Below, piece after piece: positions 1 to 8,133 of a DNA stretch of 64,000 nt. Every line of letters begins with the position of its first letter. Position 1 is the stretch's first letter. A program made the position numbers and the translations under genes. Source of the DNA: Obesumbacterium proteus (lineage in GTDB: Bacteria; Pseudomonadota; Gammaproteobacteria; Enterobacterales; Enterobacteriaceae); the NCBI RefSeq assembly GCF_001586165.1, contig NZ_CP014608.1, forward strand, positions 1,488,001 through 1,552,000. The letters run 5' to 3'. The notes below the pieces were generated by a model, which saw only the letters and a list, made by a program, of their open reading frames with translations, was not told the origin of the DNA and searched no databases.

Positions 1-197
1 AAACCGAAAGTATTGCCTTTTTTGTACTCAAGCAGCCCAGCTAAGATCTGAGCAAACCCTCCAAAGAAAACCCCCATAGAGATGATCACGGAAGTTAGAG
101 GGAAAAAGCCTGCGTTGTGCAGGTTCAGCAAGACGGTGGTCATCCCGAAGCCCATCAGGCCTAAAGGACCGGGATTCGCCAACTTGTTGGTGTGCAT
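1..197 (-). CDS. satP: SatP (YaaH) acetate/succinate transporter, 3' part cut by window edge
   Basis: Inner-membrane proton-coupled uptake protein for acetate and succinate of the GPR1/FUN34/YaaH family. Only the first 65 or so codons are inside the window. The start is the ATG at 197, preceded by an AGAGG ribosome binding site. The visible protein begins MHTNKLANPGPLGLMGFG and contains the family's NPAPLGL-like signature, followed by a first hydrophobic segment and a second segment that ends in LLEYKKGNTFG, all as in E. coli YaaH. It is transcribed away from dnaK. E. coli has yaaI and yaaW between these two genes; neither is present here. The assignment is by recognition of the N-terminal third only. 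Confidence 0.9.
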   Translation of the reverse strand, partial: MHTNKLANPGPLGLMGFGMTTVLLNLHNAGFFPLTSVIISMGVFFGGFAQILAGLLEYKKGNTFG

Positions 198-435
198 AGA
201 GCCTCTGTAATAAGAGAAGTTTAATGTAGAAACAAATAATCCAATGCAATTGACGTTGATATTTATATATTCAGCATCAATTAGTTAAGCATGGAAATTC
301 ATTGGTACGTGCCCGAGAACACAATGGTTTACGGCATTGTGGTTGTTTTCAACGATCGAGCGCGCGGCATAATAATGAGGAGTTAGAACATAAACAATGA
401 TCTTGTAGGTTAAAAAATCATATTTTTTTTAATCT

Positions 436-470
436 CCCCCCTTGTTGTCCGCTTGAGCGACCCCATCTTA
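436..470 (+). promoter_or_regulatory. dnaK P1 heat-shock promoter (sigma-32 type)
   Basis: A CCCCCCTTG block (-35, ending about 444) is followed after the usual spacing by CCCCATCTTA at 461-470 (-10). This closely matches the sigma-32 consensus and sits at the position of the E. coli dnaK P1 promoter. The rest of the 198-645 interval, between the start of satP and dnaK, holds a second heat-shock promoter and A/T-rich sequence; I see no gene in it. Confidence 0.8.
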
Positions 471-572
471 CTTACAACGCAGTTGGTTACCGAGTAACCC
501 TGTTTTAATTCAAGCTGTATGAGCCTTAGCCGCAACTTGAATGATTTAGGGAGTAGGTAGAAAAAAAGGCGG

Positions 573-600
573 TTGAAAAGCAAAATATCGCCCCCACCTA
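573..600 (+). promoter_or_regulatory. dnaK P2 heat-shock promoter (sigma-32 type)
   Basis: TTGAAA at 573-578 is separated by 12 bases from CCCCCACCTA at 591-600. The spacing and the TTGAAA / CCCC core are the same as in the E. coli dnaK P2 promoter. It would start transcription about 35-40 bases before the dnaK ATG. Confidence 0.65.
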
Positions 601-645
601 CGGTAGCAACGAGATTAATAACAAAATTCTTAGTGGAGATGTTCG

Positions 646-2556
<1,911 letters not shown>

Positions 2557-2620
2557 TCGCCCTTAGCGGGCTAGGTAAAGGCGGTAGTGGTTAACCATTA
2601 AGCGTCGTTACTATTAACCG

Positions 2621-2652
2621 GCACGGGCGTCGAGGAAACTCAACGCCCGTGC
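2621..2652 (+). promoter_or_regulatory. Intercistronic dnaK-dnaJ hairpin
   Basis: A strong stem-loop: GCACGGGCGT at 2621-2630 pairs perfectly with ACGCCCGTGC at 2643-2652, and inside it GAG-GAAA-CTC closes a GNRA tetraloop. No U tract follows, so it is not a simple terminator. E. coli has a hairpin with a similar GCCCGTGC arm at the same place, in the interval that also holds the small RNA tpke11. A role in mRNA processing or in setting the dnaK:dnaJ ratio is inference. A weaker hairpin (GCCC-TTAGC-GGGC) lies at 2562-2574. Confidence 0.6.
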
Positions 2653-2677
2653 AGTTATGTTAAGGGCAGGATAGAGA

Positions 2678-3808
2678 ATGGCGAAAAGAGACTATTACGA
2701 GGTTTTGGGCGTATCCCGCGATGCGGAAGAGCGCGAAATCAAAAAGGCTTATAAACGCCTAGCGATGAAGTTCCACCCTGACCGCAATCAGGAAAAAGAC
2801 GCTGAAGAAAAGTTCAAAGAGGTTAAAGAAGCCTACGAGATCTTAACCGATGCGCAGAAACGTGCAGCCTACGATCAATACGGTCATGCAGCCTTTGAAC
2901 AAGGTGGTATGGGCGGCGGCGGCGGATATGGCGGCGGCGGTGCAGACTTCAGCGACATCTTTGGTGACGTGTTCGGCGACATCTTCGGCGGCGGTCGCCG
3001 TCAGCGTGCGACCCGTGGTGCAGATCTCCGTTACAACATGGAGCTGACGCTGGAAGAGGCGGTGCGCGGTGTGACCAAAGAAATTCGCATTCCAACTTTG
3101 GTTGAGTGCGAAATTTGTCACGGCAGCGGCGCGAAAAAAGGCACTGAGCCTGTCACTTGTCCAACCTGTCATGGTGCCGGTCAGGTACAGATGCGTCAGG
3201 GCTTCTTTACCGTACAGCAGCCGTGTCCACACTGTCACGGTCGTGGCCAGATTATCAAAGATCCGTGCAACAAATGTCATGGACATGGCCGCGTAGAGAA
3301 ATCTAAAACGCTGTCGGTGAAAATTCCTGCGGGTGTTGATACCGGCGACCGTATCCGTTTAAGCGGCGAAGGTGAAGCCGGTGAGCATGGCGCTCCAGCG
3401 GGTGATTTGTACGTACAGGTTCAGGTTAAAGCACACCCAATCTTCGAACGTGAAGATAACAACCTGTTCTGCGAAGTACCAATCAACTTTGCGATGGCTG
3501 CTCTTGGCGGCGAGATTGAAGTTCCAACGCTGGATGGTCGCGTTAAGCTGAAAATCCCTGCGGAAACCCAGACCGGCAAGATGTTCCGCATGCGTGGTAA
3601 AGGCGTTAAATCTGTACGTGGTGGAAGTCAGGGCGACCTGCTGTGCCGCGTCGTGGTTGAAACACCGGTTAACCTGAACGAGAAACAGAAACAGCTGCTG
3701 CGCGAACTGGAAGAAAGCTTTGGTGATTCTTCGAGCGCGAATAACAGCCCACGTTCTAAAAGTTTCCTCGACGGTGTAAAGAAATTCTTCGACGATTTAA
3801 CCCGTTAA
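2678..3808 (+). CDS. dnaJ: Hsp40 co-chaperone DnaJ
   Basis: Cytoplasmic partner of DnaK that delivers unfolded substrates and stimulates its ATPase. The 376-residue protein has the canonical type I layout. It has a J domain (residues 1-70) with HPD at 33-35, then a Gly/Phe-rich linker with long glycine runs (about 76-110). A zinc-binding region of four CxxCxGxG repeats follows (CEICHGSG, CPTCHGAG, CPHCHGRG, CNKCHGHG, about 144-207), then two C-terminal beta-barrel domains. The ATG follows AAGGGCAGG. It is 121 bases downstream of dnaK, separated by a hairpin, and a strong terminator follows it. Confidence 0.99.
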   Translation: MAKRDYYEVLGVSRDAEEREIKKAYKRLAMKFHPDRNQEKDAEEKFKEVKEAYEILTDAQKRAAYDQYGHAAFEQGGMGGGGGYGGGGADFSDIFGDVFGDIFGGGRRQRATRGADLRYNMELTLEEAVRGVTKEIRIPTLVECEICHGSGAKKGTEPVTCPTCHGAGQVQMRQGFFTVQQPCPHCHGRGQIIKDPCNKCHGHGRVEKSKTLSVKIPAGVDTGDRIRLSGEGEAGEHGAPAGDLYVQVQVKAHPIFEREDNNLFCEVPINFAMAALGGEIEVPTLDGRVKLKIPAETQTGKMFRMRGKGVKSVRGGSQGDLLCRVVVETPVNLNEKQKQLLRELEESFGDSSSANNSPRSKSFLDGVKKFFDDLTR

Positions 3809-3836
3809 GATTTTCTTTTAAAATAAGCAGTTAATA

Positions 3837-3868
3837 AAAATCCCCGCCTAATACGTGGGGATTTTTTT
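3837..3868 (+). terminator. Terminator of dnaK-dnaJ
   Basis: The arms AAAATCCCC and GGGGATTTT enclose an 11-base loop and run into seven T residues, 28 bases after the dnaJ stop codon. This is a classic factor-independent terminator. Confidence 0.9.
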
Positions 3869-3877
3869 ACATTAATG

Positions 3878-3893
3878 TGTGACGAATCTCACA
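3878..3893 (+). promoter_or_regulatory. Candidate CRP-cAMP site upstream of nhaA
   Basis: TGTGA at 3878-3882 and TCACA at 3889-3893 are separated by exactly six bases, so both CRP half-sites are perfect. The site lies about 130-150 bases before the nhaA start and just after the dnaJ terminator, so nhaA is the only plausible target. No clear -35/-10 pair is visible next to it. Binding is inferred from sequence only. Confidence 0.45.
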
Positions 3894-4024
3894 AATAGCT
3901 CGGTTTTCCCTACGTTAATAGCACTTATAAACTACTTTTGCCGAAATAAAGTAATCCGTAAACTAACTGCATTAATTCGTTCTCTCGCCCATTATTAACG
4001 AATGTGTGTAAGGAGTTTCTGAGA

Positions 4025-5215
4025 GTGACTATGGTAACCCGTGCAATCCGCCAGTTTCTGCGCCTTGAGGCCGCTGGTGGCATTATTCTCATCATGGCCG
4101 CAATTGTGGCTTTAGTATTGGCAAACAGCCCACTGCACGATCTCTATCAGCAGTTCTTAAACTCACCGGTTCAGTTCCGTTTTATGGCGCTGGATATCAA
4201 TAAAACGCTGCTGCTATGGGTGAACGATGGCCTGATGGCGATATTCTTTTTAGTGGTGGGGCTAGAGGTTAAGCGTGAACTGATGTGCGGATCGCTGGCC
4301 AGCCGCGAGCAAGCTATTTTCCCTGCTATTGCGGCGTTAGGTGGAATGCTGGCTCCCGCGTTGATTTATCTTGCGTTTAACCATGCCGATCCTGTGACCA
4401 GCCAAGGCTGGGCAATTCCAGCGGCAACGGACATTGCTTTTGCTTTAGGCGTTATGGCTTTGCTGGGGAATCGTGTCCCAACCAGCTTGAAGGTGTTTCT
4501 GCTGGCGTTGGCCATTATCGATGACTTAGGCGTTATCGTTATTATCGCCCTGTTTTATACCCATGAGGTTTCTTTGCCCGCGTTGGGTGTTGCCGCCGCG
4601 TCTATTGCGGTGCTGGGATATCTCAACTGGCGCGGCGTTGGCAAAAACTCCGTATATCTGCTTGTCGGTGCGGTGCTGTGGACTGCGATTCTTAAATCAG
4701 GTGTGCATGCCACGCTGGCCGGGGTGATTGTTGGCTTTATGCTGCCGATGAAAGCGAAAAACGGTAAACGTCCGGCGGAGAAATTAGAACACAGCCTGCA
4801 TCCGTGGGTAGCGTATTTGATTCTGCCATTGTTCGCTTTTGTGAATGCCGGTGTATCTCTACAGGGCGTTTCGCTGGAAAATCTGACTGGCATTCTGCCT
4901 TCTGGGATTATGCTGGGCCTGTTTTTTGGCAAGCCGCTTGGGATCTTCCTGTTTAGCTGGGTAGCGGTAAAAATGGGCTTTGCTCGTTTACCCGAGAACA
5001 TTAACTTCCAGCATATTTTTGCCGTTTCGGTGCTGTGTGGTATCGGCTTTACGATGTCTATCTTTATTGCTTCGTTGGCGTTTGCTGGCGGTGCGGCAGA
5101 GCTGGCAACCTATTCAAGATTAGGAATCTTGCTTGGGTCGACGGCAGCGGCTTTCGTGGGATACATGCTTTTGAGTCGCGTGCTGCCACGCCGAGCGGCT
5201 GTCGAGAATTCGTAG
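4025..5215 (+). CDS. nhaA: Na+/H+ antiporter NhaA
   Basis: Inner-membrane antiporter that expels Na+ or Li+ in exchange for protons and controls pH and sodium tolerance. The protein of about 396 residues has some 12 membrane segments and the NhaA motifs ATDIAFALGV and AIIDDLGVI, which hold the aspartates corresponding to D133, D163 and D164 of E. coli. The start is uncertain. AAGGAG at 4010-4015 is best spaced for GTG at 4025, ATG at 4031 is almost equally likely, and an in-frame ATG at 4004 lies upstream of that ribosome binding site and is rejected. It is followed by its own terminator and then by nhaR, its usual activator gene. Confidence 0.96.
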   Translation: MTMVTRAIRQFLRLEAAGGIILIMAAIVALVLANSPLHDLYQQFLNSPVQFRFMALDINKTLLLWVNDGLMAIFFLVVGLEVKRELMCGSLASREQAIFPAIAALGGMLAPALIYLAFNHADPVTSQGWAIPAATDIAFALGVMALLGNRVPTSLKVFLLALAIIDDLGVIVIIALFYTHEVSLPALGVAAASIAVLGYLNWRGVGKNSVYLLVGAVLWTAILKSGVHATLAGVIVGFMLPMKAKNGKRPAEKLEHSLHPWVAYLILPLFAFVNAGVSLQGVSLENLTGILPSGIMLGLFFGKPLGIFLFSWVAVKMGFARLPENINFQHIFAVSVLCGIGFTMSIFIASLAFAGGAAELATYSRLGILLGSTAAAFVGYMLLSRVLPRRAAVENS

Positions 5216-5224
5216 TTTTTCATA

Positions 5225-5254
5225 GGCGCTCTTGGTGAAAATGGAGCGCCTTTT
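5225..5254 (+). terminator. Terminator after nhaA
   Basis: GGCGCTC at 5225-5231 pairs with GAGCGCC at 5244-5250 and is followed by TTTT. The U tract is short, so some read-through into nhaR is possible. The remaining 180 bases to nhaR carry no gene that I can see. Confidence 0.7.
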
Positions 5255-5433
5255 GTAATCTGGCTCCCGTTGGGGAGGCTTCATCATAGGTGCTTAGCGG
5301 TTTTAGTGGCAAGATAAGCCATACGCCGCTGCGCCTTCTTGGTCGCACTGTTTGTGCTGCCTTTTTGATTTAAACACCGCAGCAATGTTCGCATCGTTTG
5401 TCACTATGCGGAAGGGAATAGGAGAGCACTATC

Positions 5434-6336
5434 GTGCGTCTGGCACATATCAATTTTAACCACCTGTATTATTTCTGGCAGGTTTGCAAAGAAGGGTCGG
5501 TGGTTGGCGCAGCTGAAGCGCTGTTTTTAACGCCGCAGACAATTACCGGGCAGATTAAAGCATTGGAAGAACGCTTGGGTGGAAAACTGTTCAAGCGCCA
5601 AGGCCGCGGATTAGTGCCTTCTGAGCTAGGACAGTTGGTTTTTCGTTATGCCGACCGCATGTTTATGCTTAGCCAAGAAATGCTCGACATTGTGAACTAC
5701 CGCAAAGAATCCAACATGCTCTTTGACGTCGGCGTTGCCGATGCGCTGTCTAAACGCTTGGTCAGCCAAGTATTGGAAACCGCGGTTGCCGATCACGAGC
5801 AAATTCATTTGCGCTGCTTTGAGTCCACTCATGAAATGCTATTGGAGCAGTTGAGTCAGCATAAGCTGGATATGATTTTATCGGATTGCCCGGTGGACTC
5901 GAGCCAGCAAGAAGGGCTGTTCTCGGTAAAACTGGGCGAGTGCGGTGTGAGTTTCTATTGTCGTCAGCCGTTGCCTGAGCAGCCTTTTCCTGCCTGCCTT
6001 GAGCAACGTAAGCTGTTGATCCCAGGGCGCCGAACTATGTTAGGGCGTAAGTTATTAAACTGGTTCAATAGCCAAGGGTTGCAGGTGCAGATCCTCGGTG
6101 AGTTTGATGATGCTGCTTTGATGAAGGCGTTTGCTCAATTTCACGACGCTATTTTTGTTGCGCCGTCGATCTATGCGCAGGATTTATACGCGAACGACTC
6201 AGAAAACATCAAGGAAGTGGGGCGAATTGATAACTTGCAGGAAGAGTATTACGTGATTTTTGCTGAGCGAATGATTCAGCATCCGGCAGTACAGCGGGTT
6301 TGTAATAAAGATTTCTCAGCGTTGTTTAGCCGCTAG
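5434..6336 (+). CDS. nhaR: LysR-family activator NhaR
   Basis: Cytoplasmic DNA-binding regulator that activates nhaA in response to sodium. It has 300 residues and begins MRLAHINFNHLYYFW with a GTG start codon at 5434, preceded by AGGAG at 5420-5424. The N-terminal winged helix-turn-helix (about residues 6-64) contains GSVVGAAEALFLTPQTIT and the wing sequence LFKRQGRGL. The rest is the effector-binding domain, with segments such as FESTHEMLLEQLSQHKLDM and LGEFDDAALMKAF shared with E. coli NhaR. It converges on rpsT across a shared terminator. Confidence 0.97.
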   Translation: MRLAHINFNHLYYFWQVCKEGSVVGAAEALFLTPQTITGQIKALEERLGGKLFKRQGRGLVPSELGQLVFRYADRMFMLSQEMLDIVNYRKESNMLFDVGVADALSKRLVSQVLETAVADHEQIHLRCFESTHEMLLEQLSQHKLDMILSDCPVDSSQQEGLFSVKLGECGVSFYCRQPLPEQPFPACLEQRKLLIPGRRTMLGRKLLNWFNSQGLQVQILGEFDDAALMKAFAQFHDAIFVAPSIYAQDLYANDSENIKEVGRIDNLQEEYYVIFAERMIQHPAVQRVCNKDFSALFSR

Positions 6337-6354
6337 GCACCTTAGTCGAGACGT

Positions 6355-6382
6355 AAAAAAACCGGCCTAGGCCGGTTTTTTT
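6355..6382. terminator. Bidirectional terminator between nhaR and rpsT
   Basis: The perfect palindrome ACCGGCCTAGGCCGGT (6361-6376) is flanked by seven A on the left and seven T on the right. It can therefore terminate nhaR on the plus strand and rpsT on the minus strand. Confidence 0.9.
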
Positions 6383-6404
6383 CAAAGCTTTCAACGTAAA
6401 GCAA

Positions 6405-6668
6405 TTACTGCATTGCGTTGATTTGCGCTACCAAGTTTGACTTATGGCGTGCAGCTTTGTTTTTGTGGATCAGGCCTTTACAAGCCTGGCGATCCACGAT
6501 TGGTTGCATTTCGTTAAATGCGTTTTGTGCAGCGGCTTTATCGCCGGTTGCAATCGCCGCGTATACTTTCTTAAGGAAAGTACGCATCATGGAGCGACGA
6601 CTAGCGTTGTGCTTGCGGCGCTTCTCAGATTGTACGGCGCGTTTCTTAGCTGATTTGATATTAGCCAA
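6405..6668 (-). CDS. rpsT: 30S ribosomal protein S20
   Basis: Small-subunit ribosomal protein that binds 16S rRNA. It has 87 residues, is highly basic and begins MANIKSAKKRAVQSEKRR. The start codon is TTG at 6668-6666, with GGGAG nine bases upstream. The sequence around the start (GGGAGTTGGACC then TTG) is the same as I recall for E. coli, where the UUG start is part of the S20 autoregulation. A promoter with a perfect TTGACA lies upstream, and the gene ends at the shared terminator. Confidence 0.98.
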   Translation of the reverse strand: MANIKSAKKRAVQSEKRRKHNASRRSMMRTFLKKVYAAIATGDKAAAQNAFNEMQPIVDRQACKGLIHKNKAARHKSNLVAQINAMQ

Positions 6669-6714
6669 GGTCCAACTCCCAAAATATTCTATGAGGACAA
6701 TTCAAAGGCCGAGA

Positions 6715-6743
6715 AATATGCCTTTTTAGCCCTCTGTTGTCAA
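6715..6743 (-). promoter_or_regulatory. rpsT promoter (sigma-70)
   Basis: On the minus strand TTGACA (6743-6738) is followed after exactly 17 bases by CATATT (6720-6715), about 47 bases before the rpsT start. This is a strong sigma-70 promoter, as expected for a ribosomal protein gene. The rest of the 6669-7109 interval holds the ribF promoter but no gene that I can support. Confidence 0.8.
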
Positions 6744-7051
6744 TGGATTTGTGCAAATAAGCGTCGCTTGTACGAACGACACTTTCGCGTTGTGATGGCG
6801 CGGGATTTTACCAGCTTTGTCCCTTGGAATACACCCTTTCGAGAGTTTTTTCCTGTGCGGTTGCTGATTATATCAGCGTTTGCAATAAAAGCGCAGGTTT
6901 ATACCCCAGCATCTTGAAAGGCGATGAGGTGAGTAACGGATATGATTTTATCGAAAGACAAATAGAGTAGTAGAAATCATACGTTATGTATTTAACCGGC
7001 GGCTTATCTCCGGTATGGTGGCAGAATCCCTTTAAACTCTCTAATCGCTGG

Positions 7052-7080
7052 TTAACCTTAGTCTCTGTACAAGGTATAAT
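7052..7080 (+). promoter_or_regulatory. ribF-ileS-lspA-fkpB-ispH promoter
   Basis: TTAACC (7052-7057) and a perfect TATAAT (7075-7080) are spaced by 17 bases, with the ribF ATG 30 bases downstream. It is the only good promoter before ribF and would drive the whole five-gene operon. Confidence 0.7.
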
Positions 7081-7109
7081 CCGCCGATTTCCACTGTTTT
7101 GAGCCTGAT

Positions 7110-8048
7110 ATGGAGCTAATTCGCGGCATTCACAATCTACGGGCGCGCCACCATGGCTGCGTGCTGACGATCGGTAACTTCGATGGTGTGCACCGCGGTC
7201 ATCAGGCCTTGCTGGCCCGTTTGAAGCAGGAAGGGAAGCGCTTGGGGCTGCCCGTCATGGTCATGATCTTTGAGCCCCAACCGTTAGAGCTGTTCAGCGC
7301 CGATAAAGCGCCAGCTCGCCTGACTCGGTTACGCGATAAATGTCGCTATCTGGCAGAAGCAGGAGTCGATTATCTCCTGTGCGTAAGTTTTGACCGTGAT
7401 TTTGCGGCGAATTCAGCTCATGACTTTGTGAAAAAGTTACTCGTTGAAAAGCTCGGCGTAAAATATCTCATGGTCGGTGATGATTTTCGTTTTGGTGCAG
7501 GGCGTCAGGGCGACTATGAGTTGTTGAAACAGGCCGGAGAACAGTTCGGCTTTACCGTGACCAACTCTGACAGCTTTTGCGAAGGAAATAAGCGCATTAG
7601 CAGCACCGCCGTTCGACAGGCATTGCAGGAAGATAAGCTTGAACTCGCGGAAAGCCTTTTAGGCCATCCATACAGCATTTCTGGGCGCGTTGTGCACGGT
7701 GATGAAGTTGGGCGAACTATTGGTTTTCCAACCGCCAACCTACCGCTGAAACGGTTGGTTGCGCCGGTAAAAGGCGTTTACGCCGTTGATGTTTATGGGT
7801 TGGGAGCGACACCGTTGCCCGGTGTGGCGAATATTGGTACCCGCCCAACAGTCGCTGGCATACGTCAGCAGTTAGAAGTTCATCTGCTGGATACCACGAT
7901 GGATCTCTATGGACGCCACATTGATGTGGTGCTCCGCGCAAAACTGCGCAATGAACAGCGTTTTGCTTCGCTTGATGCACTTAAGCAACAAATCGCCAAT
8001 GATGTGGTGACGGCCCGAGAGTTCTTTGGGCTGGCGACACCGGTTTAA
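7110..8048 (+). CDS. ribF: Bifunctional riboflavin kinase / FAD synthetase
   Basis: Makes FMN from riboflavin and then FAD from FMN in the cytoplasm. The protein has 312 residues. The N-terminal adenylyltransferase domain (about 1-185) shows TIGNFDGVHRGHQALL, the nucleotidyltransferase HxGH-type motif, and RISSTAVRQAL. The C-terminal riboflavin kinase domain shows GRTIGFPTANL and GVANIGTRPTV. It is the first gene of the operon that runs through ileS, lspA, fkpB and ispH, as in E. coli. The ATG lies 30 bases after the -10 box, so the 5' leader is very short. Confidence 0.97.
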   Translation: MELIRGIHNLRARHHGCVLTIGNFDGVHRGHQALLARLKQEGKRLGLPVMVMIFEPQPLELFSADKAPARLTRLRDKCRYLAEAGVDYLLCVSFDRDFAANSAHDFVKKLLVEKLGVKYLMVGDDFRFGAGRQGDYELLKQAGEQFGFTVTNSDSFCEGNKRISSTAVRQALQEDKLELAESLLGHPYSISGRVVHGDEVGRTIGFPTANLPLKRLVAPVKGVYAVDVYGLGATPLPGVANIGTRPTVAGIRQQLEVHLLDTTMDLYGRHIDVVLRAKLRNEQRFASLDALKQQIANDVVTAREFFGLATPV

Positions 8049-8133
8049 TCTATATACATATGCCCGAGTCATAAAAGCTGCGTGAGCAGCTTATTGAGCC
8101 AAGGGGATAGCCGAAAACGGAACCGAGAATCGA

